Assembly: GCA_016711265.1 (NCBI GenBank)
Contig: JADJTI010000006.1
Span: forward strand, 1 to 64,000
DNA length: 64,000 nucleotides
Direction: 5' to 3'
From: Austwickia sp.
Lineage (GTDB): Bacteria; Actinomycetota; Actinomycetes; Actinomycetales; Dermatophilaceae
How positions within the stretch are numbered: position 1 is the stretch's first letter; the number at the start of each line of letters is the position of its first letter. Position numbers and translations under genes: made by a program. A model generated the notes under the pieces. The model had not been told where the DNA came from, did no database searches, and saw nothing but the letters and a program-made list of their open reading frames with translations. Shown one piece after another: positions 45,354-54,368 of this stretch.

Positions 45354-46097
45354 ATGCCGACCTTGACGCCCCCTGGGTCCTCCCCGCGTGGGCCCGCTCC
45401 GACCGAGCCGGTGCCCGCGGCCGGGGCGCCCTCGTTGTCCAGCGCGGCTCGCGACGTGCTGACCCGCGCCCTGCTACCCGGGGTGCTCGTCTGGGTGATC
45501 GTGGTGGCCCTGGGGATGCTGGTGATGGGCCCCTTGGGCGAGATCCAGGCCGAGGAGGCCGTGACCGACGGGTTCGAGCGGATGCGGACGCCGCTGCTGA
45601 ACACCGTCACCCACATCTGGTCCTCGGTCGATGACACCTGGCCGACGATCCTGTCCGCGATCGCGTACGGCCTGATCATCCTGGCGGTGACGCGACGCTG
45701 GTGGTGGGGCGTCGTACCGGTCCTGGCGATCACGCTGGAGTCCAGCATCTTCGTGATCGCCACCCACGTGGTCGGCCGGCCGCGCCCCGACGTGAGCCGC
45801 CTGGACGAGGCGCCGCCGACGTCCAGCTTCCCCAGCGGACATACCGCTGCCGCGTTCGCCCTGTACCTGTCGATCGCGCTCGTCGCCCAACGCTCCACCA
45901 ACCCCTGGGTACGGCGGGGGTTCCTGGCGCTGGCCGTCGTCCTCCCCACCGGGGTCGGGGTGTCGAGGCTGTACCGGGGCATGCATCACCTCAGCGACGT
46001 GATCGTCGGGGCACTGTTGGGGATCTGGTGCGCGTACGCCGCCGCCGGCGCCATCCGCGCCCCCGAAGACCATCGGGGCCCCTCGGAACCTCGGTGA
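45354..46097 (+). CDS. PAP2-superfamily membrane phosphatase (second copy)
   Basis: The 247-residue protein also carries the signature: HVVGRPRPDV, SSFPSGHTAAAFALYLSIAL and SRLYRGMHHLSDVIVGALLG. Its N-terminal 40 residues are proline-rich, and its helices are placed as in the first copy. ATG 45354 has GAGGAAGAAGGA before it; an ATG 66 bases upstream gives an unlikely leader. Two PAP2 proteins plus the lipid kinase suggest a cassette acting on lipid phosphates of the envelope (inference). Confidence 0.88.
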   Translation: MPTLTPPGSSPRGPAPTEPVPAAGAPSLSSAARDVLTRALLPGVLVWVIVVALGMLVMGPLGEIQAEEAVTDGFERMRTPLLNTVTHIWSSVDDTWPTILSAIAYGLIILAVTRRWWWGVVPVLAITLESSIFVIATHVVGRPRPDVSRLDEAPPTSSFPSGHTAAAFALYLSIALVAQRSTNPWVRRGFLALAVVLPTGVGVSRLYRGMHHLSDVIVGALLGIWCAYAAAGAIRAPEDHRGPSEPR

Positions 46098-46111
46098 GCT
46101 CGGCCTCCCGG

Positions 46112-46220
46112 ACCCACCTCCCTCGCTCAAACCCACCTCCCTCGCTCAAACCCACGAAGCTTCGTGGGTTTGGTAGCGGAACGTGGGTCCCGTAGCGGGA
46201 GGTGGGTCCCGAGCAGGGCG
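46112..46220. repeat. 19-bp periodic repeat with perfect palindrome (copy 2)
   Basis: Left arms ACCCAC begin at 46112, 46131 and 46150, the first two reading ACCCACCTCCCTCGCTCAA; right arms GTGGGT begin at 46164, 46183 and 46202, all at 19-base spacing. The centre ACCCACGAAGCTTCGTGGGT (46150-46169) is a perfect 20-base palindrome. This copy lies between two convergent genes (PAP2 and DUF5926). The layout equals the array at 23440-23587. Confidence 0.8.
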
Positions 46221-46260
46221 TGGCGGCCGGGGGTCGGTGTCCGGGCCGATCCGTGCTCAG

Positions 46261-46351
46261 CAGCGGCTCAGCACAGCGGCTCAGCACAGTGCTTCAGCGC
46301 AGCGGCCCAGCACAGCGGCCCAGCGCAGCGGCCCAGCGCAGCGGCTCAGCA
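46261..46351. repeat. 13-bp tandem repeat CAGCGGCYCAGCR, seven copies
   Basis: Seven consecutive 13-base units (46261, 46274, 46287, 46300, 46313, 46326, 46339) have the pattern CAGCGGCYCAGCR with two variants (the third reads CAGTGCTTCAGCG). An eighth imperfect unit continues to the stop codon of the DUF5926 gene at 46358. It forms the 3' non-coding end of that gene and does not code. Confidence 0.85.
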
Positions 46352-46357
46352 CAGTGC

Positions 46358-47263
46358 TCAGCGCAACGTCAGCTGGCGACTCAGCAACCCCGACCGCGCC
46401 CGGCGCTGCTCCGGAGTCAACGAAGTGTTGTCGGCGAGCGCCTCGGCGTACCGGAGCGCCAGCTCCGCGAGCGCAGCCTCGTACGCCGTACCGGGCAACT
46501 CCGGATCAAGATCCCACACGGGGATCAGCAGGCCGGAGGCGCGAAACGCCCCGAGCAGTCGGGTTTGCTCGCCGAGGGTGTCGGCACCGGCCGCGTGCAA
46601 CCGGGCCAGGGCGTCGGTGGCCCGGTCCTCGTCCTCGGGCAGGACCCAGCGCACATGCGTGCGGTCCCCCACCCGACACCAGTACGCCGACGGCGCGGCC
46701 TCCAACTTTTCGGTGGGCACCATCGAGGCGTTGGCCTGTTCGAGGGACTGCCGTCCGGCCTCGTCCAGGTCGGCGCCCTCTGCGACCCAGAAGTCGAACC
46801 CGTCGTGCATGCTGACCTCGAAGGGGGCGTCCAGGTCCAGCAGCTCCTGCAGGCGCGGGGTGTCGGCGGTCGCGGGCACGCCCGGGCGCAGCGGCGTTCC
46901 GGGGACGGTCACGGCCAGCTCGAGGATGACCTTGGCGACGTCCCGGCTCGGGTCGGAGCCGGACGCGCCCGTCTGCAGGCCGATGAGCAGCTCACCGTCG
47001 GCGCGACGCAGTCCGGGCCAGGCCATCGGCAGCACGGTGGCCACGGTGACGGTCCGGCTGGCGGCCGCCTGCGCCCCTGTCCCCTCCAGAGCACCCGGGC
47101 CGAGCCTGACCTGGGCGGTCGCAGCCGGGACGATCTCGCGCATCGCAACCCAGTCGGTCTCCCCGGCCAGGCCCTCGAAGGGCCGCCGCACGAAAGGTGC
47201 GGGTGCCGGTTTGGTGGCGGCCGCGCCGCCCGCCTGCCGCTGTCGTCTCGATGCCTTTCCCAT
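46358..47263 (-). CDS. DUF5926 family protein
   Basis: The 301-residue protein begins MGKASRRQRQAGGAAA and has the actinobacterial DUF5926 layout with FVRRPFEGLAGETDWVAMRE (about 24-43), TVATVLPMAWPGLRRADGEL, and a C-terminal EQRRARSGLLSRQL. No catalytic residues are apparent; it looks like a soluble cytosolic protein. Function unknown. Conserved as a single-copy gene in the order, which supports the taxonomic placement. Confidence 0.8.
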   Translation of the reverse strand: MGKASRRQRQAGGAAATKPAPAPFVRRPFEGLAGETDWVAMREIVPAATAQVRLGPGALEGTGAQAAASRTVTVATVLPMAWPGLRRADGELLIGLQTGASGSDPSRDVAKVILELAVTVPGTPLRPGVPATADTPRLQELLDLDAPFEVSMHDGFDFWVAEGADLDEAGRQSLEQANASMVPTEKLEAAPSAYWCRVGDRTHVRWVLPEDEDRATDALARLHAAGADTLGEQTRLLGAFRASGLLIPVWDLDPELPGTAYEAALAELALRYAEALADNTSLTPEQRRARSGLLSRQLTLR

Positions 47264-47358
47264 GAGTCAGCAGGGTAGACGTCCCGGGCCGGTACGCCGA
47301 ACGCCGACTAGGCCGTCAACGGCCGGTCGGCGTTCGATCACCGAGGAGACGGTGCAGT

Positions 47359-47877
47359 TCAGAGGCGGCGACGCCGGGACGGCCCCCCGAGGGCTGCCCA
47401 GACGGTACGGCCGTTTCGGTCGTCCTGGACCCCCCATTCGTGGGCCAGGCTGCGCACGATCCGCAGGCCGCGTCCACCGACCGCCCAGACCGACTGTGGC
47501 TGCGGCCGGGGAACCGTGGGGCCTCCGCCGTCGGAGACCTCGACCTCGACGGCGCCGGCCTTGACCTTCCAGCGGATGCGCACGCATCCATCCGACAACG
47601 GTTTGGCATGGCGCACAGCATTGGCGACCAGCTCGGAAACCACCATTTCGGCTTCCTCGATGACCAGCGAGCTCAGCCCGCGCAGCTGAAGATCTTGTAC
47701 CAGAATGATCCGGCTGTCCGGCACGGAGGCCAGGGCGTGCGGCAACCGCACGCTCCGAGTGCCCTCACCATCCGCGCGCTGGCGGGCCGGTGCGGCCAGG
47801 GCCGTGTCCGAGAGCCCCGAAATACCAGCGGGCTCTTGGGTGGCCAGAGGGGTGACGTCATCGAGAGCCATGGGCAT
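47359..47877 (-). CDS. ATP-binding protein, anti-sigma-factor/HATPase type
   Basis: The 172-residue protein holds a small histidine-kinase-like ATPase domain (RsbW/SpoIIAB type): the N-box EMVVSELVANAVRHAKPLSD near 85-105, the G1 box VEVSDGGGPTVP and the G2 box GGRGLRIVRSLAHEWGV. These proteins act as anti-sigma factors or regulatory serine kinases. No sigma factor or anti-anti-sigma gene adjoins. ATG 47877 follows GGAGAAGG. Confidence 0.8.
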   Translation of the reverse strand: MPMALDDVTPLATQEPAGISGLSDTALAAPARQRADGEGTRSVRLPHALASVPDSRIILVQDLQLRGLSSLVIEEAEMVVSELVANAVRHAKPLSDGCVRIRWKVKAGAVEVEVSDGGGPTVPRPQPQSVWAVGGRGLRIVRSLAHEWGVQDDRNGRTVWAALGGPSRRRRL

Positions 47878-48146
47878 CCTTCTCCATTGAAGTCCTGAGA
47901 CGGACACTACTCAAGTTTCCGTAGACGGCAACCTCGTCCCATGGAGCGCTACCCAGGGAAATCGATGTCACCGCAGGTAGGTTGCCCAGCCGGGCACGCT
48001 AGGAGACCGGCGAGTGATGATGTTCACGTGAAATCCCCCGTCACGGCGCCAGGATCCCAACGCAGACCCATGAGTAACGTCCCCATTGGCATAAATGCCT
48101 CAAAGCTGGCGAATGTGCGTCACGGGACAGGCCGGGGGGCCGGGTC

Positions 48147-48764
48147 GTGATCACCACTCCGCCGGACTTCGAGCAGATGTACGCCGACGACCCGGACCCG
48201 TGGCGCGTGGCCACCAGCTGGTACGAGCAACGCAAGCTGGGCATCGTCCTGGCGGCGCTGCGCCGGCCGGCGTACCGCTGGGCCTGGGACGCCGGGTGCG
48301 GCACCGGCGAGCTGGCAGTCCGGCTCGCGCCGCGTTGCGACGCCGTACTAGCCACCGACCTGTCCGCTCGGGCCGTCGAGTTGACCCGACGGCGCGCCGA
48401 CGAGGAGGGCATGCGGAACATCTCCGTGCAGGTCAACGCCCTGCCACTGCGGCCGTCGGGGCTGAGCGAGGCGGCCGTGCAGCCCGACCTCATCATCCTC
48501 AGCGAGTTCCTCTATTACCTGGATGCTGACCAGCGGGCCCAAACCTGGCGCCTGATCGAGGCCAGCACAGCCCCCGAGGCGGACGTGGTGGCCGTGCACT
48601 GGCGCCCCAAACCCGAGGACGCCTGGCTGTCCGGCGAGGCCGTGCAGCGCGAACTCAACGATTACCTCACCGACGCCGGATGGTGCCGAGTGGTCACCCA
48701 CACCGACGTCGAGTTCGTGGTGGCAACCTGGTCCCGCGACGTTCCCCTGACGATCGGCCGGTAA
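48147..48764 (+). CDS. NodS-like SAM-dependent methyltransferase
   Basis: The 205-residue protein begins FEQMYADDPDPWRVATSWYE, a pattern I associate with the NodS-type N-methyltransferase group, followed by motif I WAWDAGCGTGELAVRLA and motif II VLATDLSARAVELTRRR. NodS methylates the de-acetylated amino sugar of Nod factors; close relatives in actinobacteria and proteobacteria often lie in clusters with a PIG-L deacetylase, a GT2 and an acyl-CoA dehydrogenase. Those three genes occur 10.1 kb downstream. The substrate is unknown. GTG 48147 lacks a strong ribosome-binding site. Confidence 0.8.
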   Translation: MITTPPDFEQMYADDPDPWRVATSWYEQRKLGIVLAALRRPAYRWAWDAGCGTGELAVRLAPRCDAVLATDLSARAVELTRRRADEEGMRNISVQVNALPLRPSGLSEAAVQPDLIILSEFLYYLDADQRAQTWRLIEASTAPEADVVAVHWRPKPEDAWLSGEAVQRELNDYLTDAGWCRVVTHTDVEFVVATWSRDVPLTIGR

Positions 48765-48840
48765 CTGGTAGAGAACACTCTGATCAGGGGTTTACCTACC
48801 CACGGACGAACCTTTGCGGAGCCTGGCTTACGGTGGGGAC

Positions 48841-49641
48841 GTGGCTTTCGCGACGTACCACGACCTGTGGCTGGAGGCGGGTGACCCCGAACCCATGGCC
48901 CGTTTCTGGGCGGGCGCACTCTGCCTGGACGCGCAGTCACTGTCCGGCGGCGCCTACCGACTCGGAAGTCCACGCCCCGAGCAGACTATCTACGTCGTCC
49001 CCGCCGACCCCGGCACCCTGCGGGGATTCCGGATCCACGCCGACGTCGACCTCGGGCAGCTGGCCGCCATCCGCTGGCTCGGCGCCGAGCCGGAGGGCGA
49101 TGAGGAGGACCCCTGGCTCGTGCTGCACGGACCGGAGGACAGCGAGTTGCGCTGCTACCCCAGCCCCGAGCCGATCCCCGACCGACGCTACGAGATGGTG
49201 CTGCCCGCCACCCAACCGATCCGGGCGGCCCGGTGGTGGGCGCGGGTGTTCGGCGCGGTGTACGAGTCCGCCGCCGGCGGCGACTACGCCTGGGTGTCCC
49301 AGGTGCCCCACGCGCCGTTCGAGACGCTGCTGTTCACCGACGCCGGTTCGCTGCCGGCCCACCGGCGGGTCCGGATGCGGTTGACCACGGCCGACATGCC
49401 CGGATTGATCCGGTACGGCGCCGCGATGGTCTCGGGTCAGCTCCCCTGGGTGCCCACCGGTGAACCGGGCGGACCCGGTGGGTCCGGCGAGCCGAGTGGG
49501 TCCGGGCTGGACGCGCCGGGCCGGCCGACGTACGTGATGCGCTGCGCCGAAGGCGTCGAGTTCATCGTGGTCGACGTCTCGGGCGCCCCGGAGTCCGCCC
49601 GCAGTCCCAGGCCCGCCAAGCCGGCCCTGGGACCCCGCTAG
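48841..49641 (+). CDS. VOC-like (glyoxalase/bleomycin-resistance fold) protein
   Basis: The 266-residue product contains two divergent VOC-type halves: AFATYHDLWLEAGDPEPMAR (residues 2-21) and RYEMVLPATQPIRAARWWAR (about 115-135). Pro/Gly/Ser-rich insertion GEPGGPGGSGEPSGSG lies near 210. No metal-binding histidine set is obvious, so function is open. GTG 48841 is better than the upstream TTG because GGTGGGG lies just before. It faces putA convergently with a hairpin between. Confidence 0.65.
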   Translation: MAFATYHDLWLEAGDPEPMARFWAGALCLDAQSLSGGAYRLGSPRPEQTIYVVPADPGTLRGFRIHADVDLGQLAAIRWLGAEPEGDEEDPWLVLHGPEDSELRCYPSPEPIPDRRYEMVLPATQPIRAARWWARVFGAVYESAAGGDYAWVSQVPHAPFETLLFTDAGSLPAHRRVRMRLTTADMPGLIRYGAAMVSGQLPWVPTGEPGGPGGSGEPSGSGLDAPGRPTYVMRCAEGVEFIVVDVSGAPESARSPRPAKPALGPR

Positions 49642-49650
49642 CGGCGCGTC

Positions 49651-49677
49651 CCGGGTAGGCGTGGCCCGCCTACCCGG
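49651..49677. terminator. Convergent terminator hairpin between VOC gene and putA
   Basis: CCGGGTAGGCG (49651-49661) pairs perfectly with CGCCTACCCGG (49667-49677), loop TGGCC. It overlaps the last codons of putA (stop 49670-49672 on the minus strand) and is ten bases from the VOC stop. It can act in both directions. No U-tract. Confidence 0.6.
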
Positions 49678-52600
49678 CGTCCGCCGGCAGCTGGCCGAAC
49701 CGGTGCATGGTCCGGCTGATCGCCTGCTCGCGCAACAGCGGCAGCAGTTCGCGGCGGCCGGTGGCCAGCACCGGGCCTTCGTAGACCGTCACCTCTTCGG
49801 AGGCCAGCTCCCGGATCAGGCCGGGGGCGTCCCCGAGCACCCGCAGCCGACCGGCCACCTCACCGCGTTCCACCCGGGCCAGGAAGGACCCGGTCGGTTC
49901 GGAGACCGCCACGTGCTGGGCCAGCTCCCGCAGGGCGGCGTCGACCTCGGCGGACTGCCGCGCCGAGGCCTTCAGAGCGCCGCTGGTCTGCGGGTCCAGA
50001 CTGATCCGCAGCGGCGTACCGGTGGTCTGCGCGGCCAGCACGATCCGGAGCAGCTCCACGATCCGCGCGTCCGGTTCGGTGCGCACCCAGAAGACCGGCA
50101 CCGGGCGGTAGCGGAACACGTTGGCCTCGAACCTCAGGTCACTGACGTCGATGCTGCGGCCCAACTCGGTCTCCCAGACGTAGGCATCGCTGCCCACCGC
50201 ACCCCGCAACCAGGTCCGTTCCGGCCGCTCGTGCAGGTCGGTGCCCAGCAGCGGCAGCAGGGTCTTGAGGGCTTGGCGGACGTGCGGTGCCGGCTCGGCC
50301 AACCGGGTGGGGGTCCCCTCGGCGGTCCACCAGCCGAGCTGGCCGACGTAGTTGGGGCCACCCGCCTTGGCGCCCGGCCCGACGTTGCTGGCCTTCCACC
50401 CACCGAACGGCTGGCGTTGCACGATCGCGCCGGTGATGTGGCGGTTGACGTAGGCGTTGCCCACCTCCACATGCTCCAACCAGTACTCGATCTCCCGCTC
50501 ATCCAGGCTGTGCAACCCACCGGTGAGCCCGAAGGCCGTACCGTTCTGCAGCTCGAGCGCCTCGGCAAGCGTTCGCGCCGTCATCAGGCCGAGCACCGGA
50601 CCGAACACCTCGGTGTGGTGGAAGAAGGACCCGGGGGCGACACCCTCCTTCAGCCCCGGGGACCACAGCCGGCAGCGGTGCGGGGGCTCCCCGTCCAGGG
50701 GCCGCGGCGGCACCAGCCAGCGTTCCCCCGGTTCCAGGGTGGTCAGGGCCCGCAGCAGCTTCCCCTCGGCCGGCTCGATGATGGGGCCCATCGTCGTACC
50801 CAGGTCGTCGGGCCATCCGACGCGCACCGAGCTGACCGCATCGACGAGCTGTTTGCGGACCTTGTCGCTGGTGGCCACCGAACCGACGAGGATCCCCAGC
50901 GACGCCGCGGAACACTTCTGCCCGGCGTGCCCGAACGCGGACCGCACCAGGTCCGCCACGGCCAGGTCAAGGTCGGCCGCGGGCGTGATCACCAGCGAGT
51001 TCTTGCCCGAGGTCTCGCCGTAGACCCGGGGCCCGCGGGGTGCGTCCACCCGCCACGAGGTGAACATCGTGGCGGTCTCGGACGAGCCCGTCAGGATGAC
51101 CGTCTCCACATCCGGGTGGCTGACCAGGGCCCGGCCGACGACCCGGTCCCCGGTGCGCACCACCTGCAGCAGGTCGCGCGGCAGCCCGGCGGCCTCCAGT
51201 GCCACCCAGGTGGCTTCCGCGCCCAGTTCGACGCAGCCGGGGGTGGGGTGGGCCGGCTTGATCACCACTGCCGACCCGGCCGCCAACGCCGCGAACACCC
51301 CACCCAGCGGGATCGCCACCGGGAAGTTCCACGGCGGGGTGATCAGCGTGATCGCGCTCGGGGTGAACCGCGCGCCGTCGGCCATGGGGCCGTGTTCCAG
51401 CTCGATCGCCGACTCGGCGTAGTAGCGCGCGAAGTCGATGGCCTCGGAGATCTCCGGATCGGCTTCGGCGACCGTCTTGCCGCCCTCGGCGGCCATCACC
51501 GTGACGAACTGCCCGCGCCTGGCCTCCAGCTGCCGGGCGGTCTCGCGCAGCACCTGCGCGCGCTCCCGCCCCGGCCGGGCGGCCCAGCCCTTGCCCGCCT
51601 CGCGGGCCCGGGCGATCACCTCGTTGACGGCCTCGATCGAGTCCAGGACCGGCGAGTTCAGCGGCGCCGGCGTGGCGGCCAGCGCCGCGGCCGCCCACCC
51701 GCGGGTCTGCGGCAACGACGGGTCCGAGTCGGGGGTGTTGGCAAAAACGTCCCCGATCGCCGGCCGCGCCGGGCTGCGCTGAGCTCCCACGCCGGTGCCG
51801 TCCACCGCCTCGATCGAGGCCCGGAACCGGCGTTCCTGGTCGGCCATCGCCTCCGCGCTGTGGTCGGCCTGGGTGAACAGCGCGTGCAGGAAGTTCTCCT
51901 TCGTGCCGTTCTCCTCAAGCCGCCGGATCAGGTACGACACCGCGACGTCGAAGTCCTGCGGGGCGACCACCGGGGTGTACAGCAACACCGTGCCGACGGC
52001 GTCCTTGACCGCCCGAGCCTGCGAGGGAGCCATCCCCTGCAGCATCTCGACGTCGAGCCCGTGGGTCACGCCCCGGTCCGCAGCGATCAGGTGGGCCAGC
52101 GCGACGTCGTACAGGTTGTGGCTGGCCACGCCGATCCGGACCGCGTCCACCACGTCCGGGCGCAGGCCGCGTTCGATGCACCGCAGGTAGTTCGCGTCGA
52201 CCTCCTCCTTGGAGTGGTACGGCGCGAGCTCCCACCCGTGCAACGCTGCCTCGACCTGTTCCATCGCCAGGTTGGCTCCCTTGACCAGGCGGATCTTGAT
52301 GCCGGCGCCGCCTTGGGCCCGGCGCTCCTGGGCCCAGGCGATGAGCTTGTCCATGGCGGGCAGTGCATCGGGCAGGTAGGCCTGCAGCACGATGCCCGCC
52401 TCCAGGTCATGGAACTGCGGCTCCGCCAACAGCCGGGTGAACAACTCGACGGTGAGGTCGAGGTCGCGGTACTCCTCCATGTCGAGGTTGACGAAGCCAT
52501 GCGGTGACTTGTCCCGGGCCACCTGGTACAACGGCCGCAGCCGCTCGATACACCGCGCGACCGTGCCCTCGGTGTCCCAGGTGCTGATCTGGCTGACCAG

Positions 52601-53197
52601 CGAGGAGACCTTGATGGAGACGTAGTCGACGTCGTCCCGGGAGAGCATCTCGATGACCCGCTGGGTACGGGAGGCGGCTTCCCGTTCGCCCAGCACCGCC
52701 TCCCCGAGCAGGTTGACGTTGAGCTGGAAGCCCTGCCGCTGCGCCGCGGCCAGGTGTTTGGCCAGCGCCGGGTCCCGGGCGTCCACCACCAGGTGGCCGA
52801 TGATCTGTCGCAACCGCGCTCTGGCCAACGGCACCACCAGCGGCGGAGCCAACGGCGCGGCGACGGTGCCCAACCCGAGCATCGCCAGGTCCAGCTTCCC
52901 GAGGAACGACTTCGCGGTCTTCGTGGACAACCGGGACAGGTCGCGCGCGGCGACCTTGGGGTCCTCGGGCCGGGCCACCCGGTCCACGAACCGCACCGCC
53001 AGATCCAGGCCCTCCTCATCGCGCAGCAACGCCGCGAGCTGGTCGGTCGTGGCCTGCTCGGCCGGTGTCTGCCCCCGGCTGGTTTGCTGCGCCCACTGCT
53101 GGGCGACGTCGACGGCGCGGTCGGCGTACCCGCGCAGCACCTGCCCGGCGGACCCGGGTGCGGTGGCCTCGGCAGGAACGGGCTGCTGATCGGACAC
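49670..53197 (-). CDS. putA: Bifunctional proline dehydrogenase / glutamate-semialdehyde dehydrogenase
   Basis: PutA oxidises proline to glutamate in two steps with FAD and NAD+. The 1175-residue product starts with a helical segment, then the proline dehydrogenase barrel (KIRLVKGANLAMEQVEAAL near 340; HGLDVEMLQGMAP near 425) and the aldehyde dehydrogenase (ITPPWNFPVAIPLGG, ILTGSSETATMF with the glutamate, and GHAGQKCSAAS with the catalytic cysteine). It has no N-terminal ribbon-helix-helix, so it does not repress itself. GTG 53197 is fixed by GAGGAGA before it. The last 150 residues form a C-terminal domain. An AraC-type gene is divergent, a likely regulator. Confidence 0.95.
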   Translation of the reverse strand: MSDQQPVPAEATAPGSAGQVLRGYADRAVDVAQQWAQQTSRGQTPAEQATTDQLAALLRDEEGLDLAVRFVDRVARPEDPKVAARDLSRLSTKTAKSFLGKLDLAMLGLGTVAAPLAPPLVVPLARARLRQIIGHLVVDARDPALAKHLAAAQRQGFQLNVNLLGEAVLGEREAASRTQRVIEMLSRDDVDYVSIKVSSLVSQISTWDTEGTVARCIERLRPLYQVARDKSPHGFVNLDMEEYRDLDLTVELFTRLLAEPQFHDLEAGIVLQAYLPDALPAMDKLIAWAQERRAQGGAGIKIRLVKGANLAMEQVEAALHGWELAPYHSKEEVDANYLRCIERGLRPDVVDAVRIGVASHNLYDVALAHLIAADRGVTHGLDVEMLQGMAPSQARAVKDAVGTVLLYTPVVAPQDFDVAVSYLIRRLEENGTKENFLHALFTQADHSAEAMADQERRFRASIEAVDGTGVGAQRSPARPAIGDVFANTPDSDPSLPQTRGWAAAALAATPAPLNSPVLDSIEAVNEVIARAREAGKGWAARPGRERAQVLRETARQLEARRGQFVTVMAAEGGKTVAEADPEISEAIDFARYYAESAIELEHGPMADGARFTPSAITLITPPWNFPVAIPLGGVFAALAAGSAVVIKPAHPTPGCVELGAEATWVALEAAGLPRDLLQVVRTGDRVVGRALVSHPDVETVILTGSSETATMFTSWRVDAPRGPRVYGETSGKNSLVITPAADLDLAVADLVRSAFGHAGQKCSAASLGILVGSVATSDKVRKQLVDAVSSVRVGWPDDLGTTMGPIIEPAEGKLLRALTTLEPGERWLVPPRPLDGEPPHRCRLWSPGLKEGVAPGSFFHHTEVFGPVLGLMTARTLAEALELQNGTAFGLTGGLHSLDEREIEYWLEHVEVGNAYVNRHITGAIVQRQPFGGWKASNVGPGAKAGGPNYVGQLGWWTAEGTPTRLAEPAPHVRQALKTLLPLLGTDLHERPERTWLRGAVGSDAYVWETELGRSIDVSDLRFEANVFRYRPVPVFWVRTEPDARIVELLRIVLAAQTTGTPLRISLDPQTSGALKASARQSAEVDAALRELAQHVAVSEPTGSFLARVERGEVAGRLRVLGDAPGLIRELASEEVTVYEGPVLATGRRELLPLLREQAISRTMHRFGQLPADAG

Positions 53198-53399
53198 GAC
53201 GTTCTCCTCTCGGGCGACGGACGCCGCGGGCTCGACCGATCCGTCAGCGAACTGGTCGGTGGGTCTCGTCGATGATCTCGTCAGTCGTCTGGTCAGTATC
53301 GACGCTGGACCCCTCGCCGTCTTGTACGAACGGCGTCCAATCGGTGGGCAACTGAGCCAACTTCCAGCGCCGCCGCCCCGAAAGTGCCACGCTCGAGGC

Positions 53400-54368
53400 A
53401 TGAACCGCGACAGTCCGGCCCCGCCAGGGCGGCCGCACCTGCGCATCGTGCCCGACGCGCCGGACCGTTGCGCCCCTGCCGGTCCAGCGCCCGGGGCGGC
53501 CGAGCAGGACCGGACCTCGACGTCGTACCGGGCTGACGCGGCACCGACGACGCCCTGGCACCCGTCACATTTGTATCATTCAGAAGGTACTTCGGCGGGC
53601 TGGGGGGTGCGGCGCGACCCCGGCCCCGACCCGTCCCTGATGAGCGCGCTGCCCTCGGCGATGCTGGCCCTGATGGACGAGCTGACCACGACGATGTTCT
53701 GCATCAAGGACGCGGCCGGCCGGTACGTCGCGGTGAACCCCACTTTCGTGCTGCGGACCAATCAGCGCTCGGCCCGCCACGTGCTTGGCCGGACGGCGGC
53801 CGAGCTGTTCGTGCCCGAGCTGGCCCAGCGCTATGAGGAGCAGGACGCCCGGGTGCTGAGCACCGGCCGGCCGCTGCGCAACGAGCTGGAACTGATCCGG
53901 GCCCCCGGCGCGACCCCGCGATGGCACCTGACATCCAAGCTGCCCCTACGGCACCCGTCGCCGGACCCCGCGCTGGCCCTGCCCGTGATCGGGCTGGTCT
54001 CGATGTCGCAGGACGTGGGTCGGGACAGTGTCGACGACCCGGCGATGACCTCGCTGCAAGCCGTGGTGGAACACATCGACGCGCACCTGGCCGGGCCCCT
54101 GCGCACCGCGGACCTGGCTGCGGTGGCCGGGTGCACGCCCGACACCCTGGAACGCCGGGTCCGCCGGGTCTTCCACCGTTCCCCCAAACAGCTGGTGCTG
54201 ACCGCCCGGATCGACCACGCCCGCGCGATGCTGGCCGACCGGCGTACCCCGATCGTCACGATCGCGGAGCGCTGCGGCTTCTACGACCAGGCGGCGTTCT
54301 CGCGGACCTTCGCGCGGTTGACCGGCCTCACCCCCACCCAGTACCGGCGTCGGGTCACCCGCCGCTGA
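53400..54368 (+). CDS. PAS-domain AraC-family transcriptional regulator
   Basis: The 322-residue protein has a PAS domain (TTTMFCIKDAAGRYVAVNPT near 95-115, VLGRTAAELFVPELAQRYEE) and a C-terminal AraC helix-turn-helix pair (LRTADLAAVAGCTPDTLERR, then IVTIAERCGFYDQAAFSRTF and LTGLTPTQYRRR). It is divergent from putA with a 202-base gap, so it probably controls proline use; this is inference. The start ATG 53400 is not marked by a good ribosome-binding site; ATG 53640 is possible but would cut into the PAS approach. Confidence 0.85.
   Translation: MNRDSPAPPGRPHLRIVPDAPDRCAPAGPAPGAAEQDRTSTSYRADAAPTTPWHPSHLYHSEGTSAGWGVRRDPGPDPSLMSALPSAMLALMDELTTTMFCIKDAAGRYVAVNPTFVLRTNQRSARHVLGRTAAELFVPELAQRYEEQDARVLSTGRPLRNELELIRAPGATPRWHLTSKLPLRHPSPDPALALPVIGLVSMSQDVGRDSVDDPAMTSLQAVVEHIDAHLAGPLRTADLAAVAGCTPDTLERRVRRVFHRSPKQLVLTARIDHARAMLADRRTPIVTIAERCGFYDQAAFSRTFARLTGLTPTQYRRRVTRR

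Noticed and set aside
49661..52507. 948-codon frame opposite putA
   Set aside because: The putA frame has all catalytic motifs and a ribosome-binding site; the antisense frame reads as Arg/His/Gly-rich filler.
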